The notes under the pieces: generated by a model
What the model saw: the letters and a program-made list of their open reading frames with translations, nothing else
What the model was told of the DNA's origin: nothing
The model's database searches: none
In this document: in pieces, positions 49,901 to 58,222 of the stretch
Layout: every line of letters begins with the position of its first letter
How positions within the stretch are numbered: position 1 is the stretch's first letter
DNA from: Mucilaginibacter galii
GTDB lineage: Bacteria > Bacteroidota > Bacteroidia > Sphingobacteriales > Sphingobacteriaceae
Assembly (NCBI RefSeq): GCF_014635825.1
Contig: NZ_BMDO01000008.1
Location: forward strand, 62,001-126,000
DNA: 64,000 nucleotides
Reading direction: 5' to 3'
Made by a program: the position numbers and the translations under genes

Positions 49901-50287
49901 AGCCAGTCGGCAGATACCACTATTAAATACTATTCGGGTACAGCTATCTACGATCAAACGTTTACTTACAAACCTGGCAAAGAGCAATCGTCTATTTATT
50001 TGAATTTAAATAAGGTTGATGACATGGCCGAAGTGTTTGTAAACAACGTTTCCTGTGGTATAGCATGGACGGCTCCTTACCGCGTTAACATTAGTAAAGC
50101 TTTAAAGCCAGGGGTAAATCAAATATGCATAGCCGTTACCAATACTTGGGCCAACCGCCTTATGGGCGACCATGCCTTACCTAAAGAAAAACAAATAACC
50201 TGGACCAACGCGCCTTACCGTTTAGAAGGTAAGGAATTGCTTCCTGCCGGATTAATTGGGCCAGTGGTGATTGAGAAAAGTAATTAA
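46931..50287 (+). CDS. GH106 alpha-L-rhamnosidase
   Basis: This is an 1118-residue exported enzyme (signal peptide to about 25, IGVTQAQ). The N-terminal barrel has the GH106 signature KPWVFWYWMQAAVTKAGITA with DLEAMKLAGMGGAYLMP near residue 67, then WWAMVKFAMQEADRLGLQMA and MHDSDGFALAGGPWITPE. Later parts include VLKVFHVDSWECGSQNWSTT (~452), TFSAEAVAPTMTSDGLLHYS and VNRLVFHVNTHNPWLDKKPG. The C terminus has a galactose-binding-like sandwich (KYYSGTAIYDQTFTYKPGKE). GH106 cleaves terminal alpha-L-rhamnose; BT0986 of Bacteroides thetaiotaomicron acts on RG-II. It is flanked by family B palindromes, so it may be transcriptionally insulated or its transcript stabilised. Confidence 0.9.
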   Translation: MKKLIPSLLLCIICLGSSIGVTQAQVRGKVMAKVDLEQLFKHPPQSAKPWVFWYWMQAAVTKAGITADLEAMKLAGMGGAYLMPIKGVANPAWITPPVEQLTPEWWAMVKFAMQEADRLGLQMAMHDSDGFALAGGPWITPELSMQKVVWSKTLIKGGQTFKDTLQKPESYKGYYKDIAVLAYLSLPGSGISTKNITPQIASSVEGATNVQFLADPNNKKNFISADSCWMQLTFAVPFTCRSLVIRSNAPNYQAERLTIAASNDGKTFRKVMQLQAPRHGWQDNDADITQAIRPTTAKYFRFIYNKEGSEPGAEDLDFAKWKQSLKITGIELSSEPRIHQYEGKTGEVWRISKNSTTEQLPDDLCIPKDKIINITNKLDANGRLNWDAPAGNWTILRIGHTSTGHTNATGGKGAGLECDKFNPDAIKLQFDSWFGEAFKQIGPDLAKRVLKVFHVDSWECGSQNWSTTFAQEFQQRRGYNLMLYLPVMAGVPVESAARSEKVLADVRQTIAELVVDKFYGTMSKLAHEKGCTFSAEAVAPTMTSDGLLHYSKADIAMGEFWLRSPTHDKPNDMLDAISGGHIYGKNIIQAEAFTELRTMWDEHPGMLKSLGDRNLALGVNRLVFHVNTHNPWLDKKPGLTLDGIGLFMQRDQTWYKPGRAWIEYIQRCQALLQQGHPVTDIAVFTGEETPRRSLLPDRLIPTFPGLFGAEKVAREKERLANKGLPMRTIPIGVTSGANMLDADALVDPLHGYQYDSFNLDALMRLAVVKDGRIQLPGGASYKVLVIPGHTQMLPNGAVISQKVVDRLNELIAQGATIIYHPDAGPALKQTGKGRLITGPYQQGDLSSIGLSKDLTAVDASGKYAGNIAWNHRTTTNEDVYFISNQLNEKRTFHLSLRMSGKIPELWDAVTGEMREAAGWQVQNGRTVLPVNLEANGSVFVVFRKTGVANLKKKELVFQSVQTLKPDWTVTFDPKMGGPKAPVKWTALQDWSQSADTTIKYYSGTAIYDQTFTYKPGKEQSSIYLNLNKVDDMAEVFVNNVSCGIAWTAPYRVNISKALKPGVNQICIAVTNTWANRLMGDHALPKEKQITWTNAPYRLEGKELLPAGLIGPVVIEKSN

Positions 50288-50298
50288 AAAAACAAAAT

Positions 50299-50393
50299 TG
50301 TCATCTCGAACGATAGGGAGAGATCTTGTTCAAGATGCGAAGTATACAACCTGTATGTTCAAACAAGATTTCTCGTTATCACTCGAAATGACA
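50299..50393. repeat. palindromic repeat family B, copy 3
   Basis: Left arm TGTCATCTCGAACGATAGGG, right arm TCTCGTTATCACTCGAAATG ending ACA at 50393. Same orientation as the copy at 35588. It fills the GH106-GH127 gap. Confidence 0.9.
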
Positions 50394-50414
50394 TCATAAG
50401 TTATAATCGTAGTT

Positions 50415-52451
50415 GTGATGAGAAGATTAATGAATTTAGCCTGCGTAAGTGTGCTGTTGCTGGTAGCCAATTACGCCATTGCCCAAAACAAAGCCCTTGT
50501 AAATACTTCTGCAAGTCCGTACGCAAAGCTGAGCAGTTTGGATATGGGTAACGTTACCTGGACCAAAGGTTTTTGGGCCGACCGTTTCCAGATTTGCCGC
50601 GATACCATGATCCCTAATTTGTGGAAGGTTTATACCGATCCGAAGGTTAGCCACGCTTACAAAAATTTTGAGATAGCTGCAGGATTGGATACCGGATTAC
50701 ACTCGGGGCCACCGTTTCACGATGGCGATTTTTACAAGCTGTTTGAAGCCGTGGCCAGCATGTATGCTGTTACACACGACCCTAAGCTGGACGCACTGAT
50801 GGATAAAACCATCGCCGTGATTGCTAAAGCGCAACGGGCTGATGGATATATTCATACGCCCACTATTATTGCTCAAAAGAATGACCCGAAAAATGCCAAA
50901 GCCTTCGCCGACAGGTTAAACTTTGAAACCTATAATTTGGGTCACCTCATGACCGCCGGATGCGTACATTACCGTGCTACGGGTAAAAAAACTTTGCTCA
51001 ACGTAGCTATTAAGGCTACCGATTATTTATACAATTTTTACAAAAAAGCATCGCCCGAACTGGCGCGTAACGCTATTTGTCCGTCGCACTACATGGGTGT
51101 GGTAGAAATGTACCGTACCACGCGTGATCCCAAATACCTGGAACTATCCAAAAATTTAATCGATATTCGTGGTTTGATGAAAGATGGTACCGACGATAAT
51201 CAGGACCGCGTCCCATTCCGTCAGCAAACTAAAGTAATGGGTCATGCCGTGCGTGCCAATTACCTGTTTGCCGGCGTTGCCGATGTGTATGCCGAAACAG
51301 GAGATACCACATTGATGCATACGTTGAACCTGATGTGGGACGATGTGGTTAACCGAAAAATGTATGTAACCGGTGGAACGGGTGCTTTATATGATGGTGT
51401 ATCGCCAGATGGGACTTCTTACAACCCGGTAGATGTGCAAAAGGTACACCAGGCTTACGGGCGCGATTACCAGTTGCCCAACTTTACCTCGCACAACGAA
51501 ACCTGCGCTAACATAGGCAACGTACTATGGAATTGGCGCATGCTGCAAACCACCGGCAACGCCAAGTATGCCGATGTGATGGAATTGGCTTTATACAACA
51601 GCGTGCTCTCTGGCATTAGCCTAAACGGTAAAAACTTTTTATATACCAACCCCATGAGCTATTCAGACGATCTGCCGTTTACTCAGCGCTGGTCAAAGGA
51701 TAGGGTGCCTTATATCAGCTTGTCAAACTGCTGTCCGCCGAATGTGGTGCGCACCATTGCCGAGGTAGCCGATTATGCTTATAGTGTATCTCACAAGGGA
51801 TTGTATTTTAACCTATACGGTGGTAATGTATTGAATACGGTTTTAAAAGATGGTTCTAAGCTAAAGCTTGATCAGCAAACAGAATACCCCTGGGACGGTA
51901 AAGTGAATATCACCTTGCAACAGGTTCCAGCCAAGGCTTATTCATTATTTTTAAGGATACCGGGCTGGTGTAATGGTGCAAGCTTGTCTGTAAACGGACA
52001 ACCTATTGATGCCACATTAACGACAGGTGAGTATGCGGAAATAAACCGTAAATGGAAAGCGGGCGACCGTATAGAACTTAACCTGCCTATGCCGGTAAAA
52101 CTCATGGAATCGAACCCTTTGGTTGAAGAAACCCGTAACCAGGTAGCTGTAAAACGCGGCCCCGTGGTGTACTGCTTAGAGTCGGTTGGTATGCCTAAAG
52201 GACAGAAGGTATTTAATGTGGCTATCCCGGTTAATAACGATTTAAAGCCTGAGCTTATTGAAATAGAAAATAGCCCGATTATGAGCTTAACCGGCAAAGC
52301 CGACCTCAGAAATGAAGGCAGTTGGACTAACCAGCTATACCGTGAAGTGGGCACAAAAACCTCGAAAGTAAATATTCGTATGGTACCTTACTATGCCTGG
52401 GGCAACCGCGGCCATGTAGATATGGAGACATGGATACCGTTGGATAGATAG
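50415..52451 (+). CDS. GH127 family enzyme (beta-L-arabinofuranosidase / aceric acid hydrolase type)
   Basis: This is a 678-residue exported enzyme (signal peptide to about residue 23, ANYAIAQ). The (alpha/alpha)6 barrel has FWADRFQICRDTMIPNLWKV, HSGPPFHDGDFYKLFEAVAS and LNFETYNLGHLMTAGCVHY. The probable metal site is complete: Glu362 and Cys364 in HNETCANIGNV, Cys439 and Cys440 in LSNCCPPNVVR, matching the Glu-x-Cys and Cys-Cys ligands of GH127. The C-terminal half is beta-sandwich (LYFNLYGGNVLNT, LFLRIPGWCNGASL). GH127 contains beta-L-arabinofuranosidases, and BT1003, which releases aceric acid from RG-II. It is bordered by family B palindromes. Which of the two activities applies cannot be told from motifs. 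Confidence 0.88.
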   Translation: MMRRLMNLACVSVLLLVANYAIAQNKALVNTSASPYAKLSSLDMGNVTWTKGFWADRFQICRDTMIPNLWKVYTDPKVSHAYKNFEIAAGLDTGLHSGPPFHDGDFYKLFEAVASMYAVTHDPKLDALMDKTIAVIAKAQRADGYIHTPTIIAQKNDPKNAKAFADRLNFETYNLGHLMTAGCVHYRATGKKTLLNVAIKATDYLYNFYKKASPELARNAICPSHYMGVVEMYRTTRDPKYLELSKNLIDIRGLMKDGTDDNQDRVPFRQQTKVMGHAVRANYLFAGVADVYAETGDTTLMHTLNLMWDDVVNRKMYVTGGTGALYDGVSPDGTSYNPVDVQKVHQAYGRDYQLPNFTSHNETCANIGNVLWNWRMLQTTGNAKYADVMELALYNSVLSGISLNGKNFLYTNPMSYSDDLPFTQRWSKDRVPYISLSNCCPPNVVRTIAEVADYAYSVSHKGLYFNLYGGNVLNTVLKDGSKLKLDQQTEYPWDGKVNITLQQVPAKAYSLFLRIPGWCNGASLSVNGQPIDATLTTGEYAEINRKWKAGDRIELNLPMPVKLMESNPLVEETRNQVAVKRGPVVYCLESVGMPKGQKVFNVAIPVNNDLKPELIEIENSPIMSLTGKADLRNEGSWTNQLYREVGTKTSKVNIRMVPYYAWGNRGHVDMETWIPLDR

Positions 52452-52476
52452 TAAATAATTCATAAAAATGCCCTAA

Positions 52477-52570
52477 TGTCATTTCGAGTGCTAACGAGAA
52501 ATCCTGTTCATGATGCAAAGTGTGTAACTTACCATTTGAACAGTATCTCTCACTATCGTTCGAGATGACA
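52477..52570. repeat. palindromic repeat family B, copy 4 (inverted orientation)
   Basis: TGTCATTTCGAGTGCTAACG at the left, TCGTTCGAGATGACA at the right. Same orientation as the copy at 46813. It lies between GH127 and the GNAT gene; the open frame from 52520 that runs into GNAT is partly this repeat. Confidence 0.9.
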
Positions 52571-52642
52571 TTTTTTTATAATTCAAATAGTTCTAATAGC
52601 CGTACGTGCTTCCATTCATATAAATTTTTTAGGTTTGAGGCA

Positions 52643-53329
52643 ATGGAGCATGTATTAGATAACCCGGCATGGAATGCTTTAAATACTGGTAATAAAAACT
52701 TATCGTTAGGCAGCGAAGAGGTTAAATTTTTTGATGAACAAACGTCGCCCTTTGCCGGAATTAACGAATACACGGAAGAAGGCTTTCAGCAACTTTATAA
52801 CTTATATACCGGACAAAGCCCCAAAGTAGTTATCCTAAAAGAAGAGATCGCCATACCTCAGCCCTGGATTAATTTAAGGCATATGAAATGCCTTCAAATG
52901 ATTTACCATACTGGAGAGGCTCCGTTGGCATACCAAAGTGGGCTAATTGTTCCACTAACAAATGAACATGTGCCCCAAATGCTCGAACTTACTGCTTTAA
53001 CCAACCCCGGGCCGTTTGCTTTAAATACCATAACTTTCGGTCACTACAGCGGCATATTCGACGGTAGTAAACTGGTTGCCATGGCTGGCCAGCGTATGAA
53101 CCCGCTGCCTTATGCCGAAATTAGCGCCGTTTGTACTCACCCCGATTATACAGGGAAGGGATATGCCAAACAATTATTGCTTCAACAGGTAAATCGCATT
53201 ATAGCAGCCGGCGGTGTTCCATTTTTACATGTATTAGATTATAATGAACGGGCTATAAAAGTTTACGAGTCTTTAGGCTTTGAAACCCGAACCGAATTAC
53301 ACTTTTACGTTATTCAAAAACAGGTTTAA
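52643..53329 (+). CDS. GNAT family N-acetyltransferase (FR47-like)
   Basis: This is a 228-residue cytoplasmic protein. ATG 52643 (MEHVLDNPAWNAL) was chosen because the 41 codons upstream run through a dispersed palindrome. The GNAT core is in the C-terminal half: MLELTALTNPGPFALNTITF, then GHYSGIFDGSKLVAMAGQRM, the acetyl-CoA-binding AEISAVCTHPDYTGKGYAKQ (motif A, xxGxGxA) and FLHVLDYNERAIKVYESLGF (motif B). The substrate is unknown. It is probably unrelated to glycan breakdown and marks the right edge of the main PUL. It converges with the minus-strand DUF5703 gene, with a degenerate repeat between. Confidence 0.85.
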   Translation: MEHVLDNPAWNALNTGNKNLSLGSEEVKFFDEQTSPFAGINEYTEEGFQQLYNLYTGQSPKVVILKEEIAIPQPWINLRHMKCLQMIYHTGEAPLAYQSGLIVPLTNEHVPQMLELTALTNPGPFALNTITFGHYSGIFDGSKLVAMAGQRMNPLPYAEISAVCTHPDYTGKGYAKQLLLQQVNRIIAAGGVPFLHVLDYNERAIKVYESLGFETRTELHFYVIQKQV

Positions 53330-53397
53330 GTTACATGCTGCCTGGAGATTTGAAGGACATGGTAAAGGCAAAACGCTCTTCTTTAAAATTAGAAGCT

Positions 53398-53490
53398 TAT
53401 TATTTCAAGTGATAACGAGAAATTTTGCTTGTACGTACAATTCGTCTAATTTGAAATTAAACAAGATTCCTTACTATCGTTAGAGACAAC
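53398..53490. repeat. palindromic repeat family B, degenerate copy 5
   Basis: TTTCAAGTGATAACGAGAAA (53403-53422) and CTTACTATCGTTAGAGACAA (53470-53489) match the two arms of copies 2 and 4 with several changes. It lies between the convergent GNAT and DUF5703 genes. Confidence 0.7.
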
Positions 53491-53524
53491 AATTAAACTA
53501 CAAAAGAATCTTAGTTTTAGAAAG

Positions 53525-55843
53525 CTACTTCAACATATTCACCACATCCTGCCTGCGGCTTTCGGGCCATACCTGCAAATTAACAAGTTTTCCATTTTTC
53601 ACAGTAGCTTCAACGGTTGTTTGGTAGGGGGCATGCAGCTTAAAATGTACATCCCAGGCTTTAGGCCAGGCAGGTAGCAGGTAGATCTTTTTGTCGTTGG
53701 TTTGCAGCAGCATTTCCTGTAAGCCTATCATGCCGGAGCCACCCCAATTGTGGTCTGGTGTCCAATCAAAACCCGGTCCCCAAAATGCCGGGAAGCGCCG
53801 GCCGGAATCTTTTAATTTTAAAAGCGTTAATTCGGCAGCGTCATTCGTTAGTCCAAGGCGAGCGGCAAAAATATTATCTTGTTTCCAGCCTTTGCTACTC
53901 CTGAACTTTACCGCCAGCGTATCATATTTCCAAGTGTTGATGGCCACGTCCAAATCAGGTTTGCCAACACCATACATTCCCCAGGGAAATACCGGGTACA
54001 TTTGTGTAGTCTCAACGTTATTAACCCTTTCCCAGCTTTGCGCAGGTGCAATAGTTTTATGCCCGTTAAACTCAGCAAAGCTAATAGGAGGTATGCGTTG
54101 AAGCATTAATACCCAGTTACTTCTTTTTGTATCACTCAAGTAACCGGCAGGCAATTCAAGCAAACTGGTAAGCACCGTTTTGAGCGCAACAATAGTAGAA
54201 GTGGAGTTGTAAGCCATCTTGTACGTTTCGCCGCCCGAACCGGGGTAGAGCACCAGGTGTCCCGAACCGTCAAGCGCTTTACTTCCGCGGTTGTGGGCCA
54301 GGTATTGGTAATGTTCGTTAAAAAAGGTAAGGCAGCTTTCAATAAACGGAATATATGGTTTTATATCTTTGCCGGCATAGCGCCCGGTTTCGAGCATCAT
54401 GTAACAAAACTCCAGCACTGTGTCCCATTCATATTCCAGCCAGGCATTATATTCCATGCCTTTATCATACCCTGTGGGACGTTTCCAGCCGTATTCGGTT
54501 ACGTTGGGCAAGCCAAAGTTTTCTAACTGTTCGGTAAAGCTGGCACCAGGATGATTCCAGTAGGTTTTTGTACGGAGCTCTGCATTATGTAAGGTTTGTA
54601 AGTAAAAGTCGAACTGCGGCTTCATTAAATCCCAATCTCCGCTTTTAAGCATAGGCCAGTACACCAGTCGCTGGTTTTGCGCAGTCATTAACCCGCCGCC
54701 CCAGTTACGAAAGTCGGGCGTAAAATTAGCTGTGGAATCTGTAAACTGCGGATCGTAGGTGAACAGACCACCGTTGAATTTAGTTGGGTACTTTCCTAAG
54801 GCGTTACAACCCAGCATATAACGAAACAGCTGATAATTGCGGCCAGCCTGCCAGGCTTCCGTTTGGGCAGAGTCGGGATTGATGTAAATAAAGCTCCTGT
54901 TCCAATAGTCTTTCCACCAATTTTGCGTTTTAACTGCTGCGGTTTTAGATTGTTGATTTGCTGTGGTAATTACCGCCTGCAAGCCTTCTTGCCAATCGTC
55001 AAGCGTATGAGCTTGCGCAGTGTGCAGGTAAACTCTAATATTCTGTTTCTTTGAGGCCGACCTGCTCTTCAGCACCCATCCCTTAAACGGCGTACCCAAA
55101 TAGATTCCTTCATAACTGCCCGAAGCTTGCATGTTATCCCCTTGCATACTACCACCAAAAGTTAATTGTTTAAGTGGATTGAACAACTGTGATTTTACAG
55201 CAGATAAACCCTCATGTGCCACCGTAGCATCAAAAACCGTAGTGTCTTGGTTACGGTGATAAAACTGGATGGTATTGTTCTTAAATTCTATCTCATCTTT
55301 ACGGGTTTTAATGTCGGGACGGTTCGCCCACTTCCAAGAACCCTGGTTATTTTCTTTACCCTTGGTTTGTCGGTCTTCATTACGCCAGCTTTCAAAGGAG
55401 GCTTCTGTTATTATTGATCTGTTGCTATTTACTTCTATGTTTATCAATGGGTTAAATACATCAACCCAAACCTTTATTATAGCTTTTATCCCGTTGGCGC
55501 TTCCCTCAACAGCAACTGCACCTGTTTGTAATGACAGCTCCTGTTTAAAATATTTGCCTGCAAAGGGATTAGGATATAGTTTAACGCGCACCCTGCCTAA
55601 TTTCAAGAATGTATTATTTTCATCAAACGTGCCGCTTTTGCTGACGTAAAATAGCAGATCTCCATTTTCTACCCACACGTTGAGTCCAATATCTCCACCA
55701 CCACAAGGCATCGATTCCCCCGAGTTCTTACTGGAAGTAGTCCATACAATGTTGTTAGATTTTAGCTCTGCCGGTTGTGCTTGCGTATTTTGCCGACACC
55801 ATAACAGCAAAACGCATAAAATCAATACTAAACGTTTGATCAT
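53525..55843 (-). CDS. DUF5703-type exported (alpha/alpha)6-fold putative glycosidase
   Basis: This is a 772-residue minus-strand protein with a signal peptide ending near RQNTQAQ (about residue 22). The N-terminal beta-sandwich (NNIVWTTSSKNSGESMPCGG, GDIGLNVWVENGDLLFYVSK) is the DUF5703 domain, which resembles the N-terminal domain of GH95/GH65-like enzymes. The central part is helical and barrel-like (WKDYWNRSFIYINPDSAQTE, YQLFRYMLGCNALGKYPTKF, NGGLFTYDPQF, EYNAWLEYEWDTVLEFCYMM), and the end is a small sandwich. The fold suggests an inverting glycosidase, perhaps for fucose/galactose-type sugars. It begins 27 bp after the AraC-type regulator gene on the same strand, so the two probably form one operon. 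The substrate is unknown. Confidence 0.65.
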   Translation of the reverse strand: MIKRLVLILCVLLLWCRQNTQAQPAELKSNNIVWTTSSKNSGESMPCGGGDIGLNVWVENGDLLFYVSKSGTFDENNTFLKLGRVRVKLYPNPFAGKYFKQELSLQTGAVAVEGSANGIKAIIKVWVDVFNPLINIEVNSNRSIITEASFESWRNEDRQTKGKENNQGSWKWANRPDIKTRKDEIEFKNNTIQFYHRNQDTTVFDATVAHEGLSAVKSQLFNPLKQLTFGGSMQGDNMQASGSYEGIYLGTPFKGWVLKSRSASKKQNIRVYLHTAQAHTLDDWQEGLQAVITTANQQSKTAAVKTQNWWKDYWNRSFIYINPDSAQTEAWQAGRNYQLFRYMLGCNALGKYPTKFNGGLFTYDPQFTDSTANFTPDFRNWGGGLMTAQNQRLVYWPMLKSGDWDLMKPQFDFYLQTLHNAELRTKTYWNHPGASFTEQLENFGLPNVTEYGWKRPTGYDKGMEYNAWLEYEWDTVLEFCYMMLETGRYAGKDIKPYIPFIESCLTFFNEHYQYLAHNRGSKALDGSGHLVLYPGSGGETYKMAYNSTSTIVALKTVLTSLLELPAGYLSDTKRSNWVLMLQRIPPISFAEFNGHKTIAPAQSWERVNNVETTQMYPVFPWGMYGVGKPDLDVAINTWKYDTLAVKFRSSKGWKQDNIFAARLGLTNDAAELTLLKLKDSGRRFPAFWGPGFDWTPDHNWGGSGMIGLQEMLLQTNDKKIYLLPAWPKAWDVHFKLHAPYQTTVEATVKNGKLVNLQVWPESRRQDVVNMLK

Positions 55844-55870
55844 ATTTTGGATAGGTTATACGGCTTACTA

Positions 55871-56743
55871 TTAATTTTTCAAATACCGGCGCTTGTATTC
55901 TGCAGGAGTAATGCCTTTTACTTTCTTAAAGTGGCGGTAAAAGTTAGATACATTGTGAAAGCCGCATTCAAAACATATTACTTCGGTAATTAATTTGTTT
56001 TCGACCAGGAAACGGCAAGCGTGGCTTATGCGTATCTCAATCAAAAAGTCGTAATAGGTTTTGTTGGTCATTAATTTAAAGTAGCGGCAAAAAGAAGTCA
56101 CACTTAAATTGCTCAAAGCTGATATCTCTTTCAGGGTGATGTCGCGCTTATAGTTTGAGAGCGTGTAAGTGTAAATCTGGCTTAACCGGGCATCGTCCAT
56201 TTCGCTCGGTTGCTGAAAAGCGTTCAGGTTGTTTACAATAGGTTTATAATCTGTGGTTTCGGCCAGCTGCTTCAAAATCGTCAACATAATAATAAGGCGG
56301 TCAAGGCTACTGGCTTCCACACCCGATCGCATTAAGTCAATTACCCGCTCTTTGGTGGCACCGTTGATGATCATGCCGCTTTTAGCTCTTTCATACAGCT
56401 TATTTATAAGGTAAGCTTCCGGCAGCGTTAAAAGATCCTTACCTAAACAGGTGGGTAAGAACTGAAAAACTATGGCCTCAATGTTAAGGCCGCTGTTGTG
56501 GTGGTAATATTCTTCGCGGCACCGCCAGGCGTGGGGTAAATTCTGACCGAGCAAAATTAATTCGCCCGACGAAAAATTGCCGATATTGTCACCAATAAAA
56601 CGCACACCCTCACCTTTGATATTGTAATGCAATTCCAACTCGGGGTGGTAGTGCCATATGTTGCCAAAGTTTGGCTTAATATCGTGCCTGATGCTGAACG
56701 AACTTTCTGACTCTCCTGATAATTTACGGTAAATGGGCTTCAT
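55871..56743 (-). CDS. AraC-family transcriptional regulator
   Basis: This is a 290-residue cytoplasmic regulator on the minus strand. The N-terminal cupin-like sensor domain has NIWHYHPELELHYNIKGEGV (~28-47) and FSSGELILLGQNLPHAWRC (~57-75), the usual pattern of sugar-responsive AraC proteins. Two helix-turn-helix motifs fill the C-terminal ~100 residues (ITLKEISALSNLSVTSFCRY; ITEVICFECGFHNVSNFYRH, ending GITPAEYKRR). It is the only regulator in the window; no hybrid two-component or ECF sigma gene was seen. It is transcribed away from the Fe-ADH operon across a 269-bp gap and upstream of DUF5703. It could control either or both units. The inducer is probably a mono- or acid sugar (inference). 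Confidence 0.92.
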   Translation of the reverse strand: MKPIYRKLSGESESSFSIRHDIKPNFGNIWHYHPELELHYNIKGEGVRFIGDNIGNFSSGELILLGQNLPHAWRCREEYYHHNSGLNIEAIVFQFLPTCLGKDLLTLPEAYLINKLYERAKSGMIINGATKERVIDLMRSGVEASSLDRLIIMLTILKQLAETTDYKPIVNNLNAFQQPSEMDDARLSQIYTYTLSNYKRDITLKEISALSNLSVTSFCRYFKLMTNKTYYDFLIEIRISHACRFLVENKLITEVICFECGFHNVSNFYRHFKKVKGITPAEYKRRYLKN

Positions 56744-57012
56744 GGTAAAAGCAAATAATTAGTGCTTTAAATATAGAAATACATTATAAAAATTATAACA
56801 TATATTCCTTTAAAACCAGTGTTAATTGGATATGATGGTAAGATGGTACCAATTATAGAAAAAATGCTATAATTTATGGAAACGCTTTTGCGCTAAGTTT
56901 GTGCATACACAATCCGTATTAAACCAAATTAAATTAGCGTCTGCATGTACAATTATTCCGGTTCGGGTATACTGAAAAGTAAATGCTGCAGCAAGATAAG
57001 TAAGTAACATTT
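56744..57012. promoter_or_regulatory. divergent intergenic region with candidate promoter for the Fe-ADH operon
   Basis: This 269-bp AT-rich gap lies between divergent AraC and Fe-ADH genes. A perfect Bacteroidota -7 match TAAGTTTG occurs at 56894-56901 (+ strand), with TTTA at 56873-56876 as a weak -33 element. That would give a leader of about 105 bases. AraC binding sites are expected here, but I cannot define them. Confidence 0.45.
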
Positions 57013-58167
57013 ATGGCTGCAATGCAGAATTTAAAAATTCACTTTCCCGGAAAACTAATTTTCGGCAACGGATCACTTAACAACCTGGCCGATGAAGTTT
57101 TGCAATTGGGTTGTTCACGTGCTTTAATTATTACTATCGAGCCGCTGCTACCGCAATTGCAAGCGTTTTTAAAGCAGTTAAAGGATCATAACATAACCAC
57201 CACTATTGATACCAGTATAGTTCAGGAACCAAGCTTTACTGATTTTTATAATTTACTGCAACGCGTGCAGCCCGTCAACCCCGACCTGGTGATAGGCATA
57301 GGCGGTGGCAGTGTGTTAGACATCGCCAAATTGGTAGCCGCACAATTGGATAACGAGCAGACCATACAAGAAATTGTGGGAAACGGTTTGCTGAAGCAAC
57401 GCAATCAAAAGCTTATTTGTGTTCCGGCCACTTCGGGTACGGGTAGCGAGGTATCGCCCAATGCCATATTGGTTGATGATGCCGACAATCAGAAAAAAGG
57501 AATCATCAGTCCGTATTTAGTGCCCGATGTAGTGTATATAGACCCCTTGCTCACCATAAGTGTACCACCTGCTATTACCGCAGCCACCGGGCTCGATGCT
57601 TTAACCCATTGCCTGGAAGCGTATACCAATAAGTTTGCACAGCCATTTATAGATATATATGCGTTTGAGGGAATGCGGTTAATTGCCGCTAATCTTACGC
57701 AAGCAGTACATCAGGGAAGCGACACCGAAGCACGCAGCCAGGTTGCTATGGGCAGCCTGTTAGGTGGGTTTTGCTTAGGGCCGGTAAATACAGCAGCTGT
57801 ACATGCATTGGCTTATCCTTTGGGAAGCATGTTCCACCTGGCGCATGGACTGTCTAACGCCTTGCTGTTGCCTTACATCATGGAATTTAACATTCCTGCG
57901 GCTCCAAAACGTTATGCCGATGTGGCCATGGCTTTAGGATGTAAAAAACAAGCCGACGACACAGATACAGCAAAGCTTGGGGTTAAAAAGATCCGGACAC
58001 TCATAAAAGATTGTGGCGTACCTGCAACATTGGGGGAGGTGGGTATCCCGCGGGAGGCTATACCGCAAATGGCCGGGGATGCAATGAAGATAACCCGGTT
58101 GCTTAATAACAATCCGCGCGAAGTTACGCTACAGGATGCCATTGATATTTATATGGCAGCCTATTAA
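57013..58167 (+). CDS. iron-containing alcohol dehydrogenase
   Basis: This is a 384-residue cytoplasmic enzyme of the Fe-ADH family. NAD-binding GIGGGSVLDIAKLVAAQLD is near residue 95, and CVPATSGTGSEVSPNAILVD near 138. The metal ligands are all present and spaced as in FucO: Asp195 and His199 in GLDALTHCLEAY, His264 in AAVHALAYPLG, His278 in LAHGLSNALLLPY. Family members reduce lactaldehyde or glycolaldehyde, or oxidise 1,2-diols and hydroxy acids. It is the first gene of a five-gene operon (Fe-ADH, DapA-like, PdxA-like, DUF1537, SSS). Here it could oxidise an acid-sugar hydroxyl or reduce an aldehyde released by the aldolase that follows. Confidence 0.88.
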   Translation: MAAMQNLKIHFPGKLIFGNGSLNNLADEVLQLGCSRALIITIEPLLPQLQAFLKQLKDHNITTTIDTSIVQEPSFTDFYNLLQRVQPVNPDLVIGIGGGSVLDIAKLVAAQLDNEQTIQEIVGNGLLKQRNQKLICVPATSGTGSEVSPNAILVDDADNQKKGIISPYLVPDVVYIDPLLTISVPPAITAATGLDALTHCLEAYTNKFAQPFIDIYAFEGMRLIAANLTQAVHQGSDTEARSQVAMGSLLGGFCLGPVNTAAVHALAYPLGSMFHLAHGLSNALLLPYIMEFNIPAAPKRYADVAMALGCKKQADDTDTAKLGVKKIRTLIKDCGVPATLGEVGIPREAIPQMAGDAMKITRLLNNNPREVTLQDAIDIYMAAY

Positions 58168-58222
58168 AAGTTTCGCTCAGGCATAATGCAATGTTCCCTA
58201 ATTAATGAGACTAAAAGGTTAA

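Noticed and set aside
52520..52642. Upstream extension of the GNAT gene
   Set aside because: The extension crosses the family B palindrome; its translation has no similarity to a GNAT N terminus.
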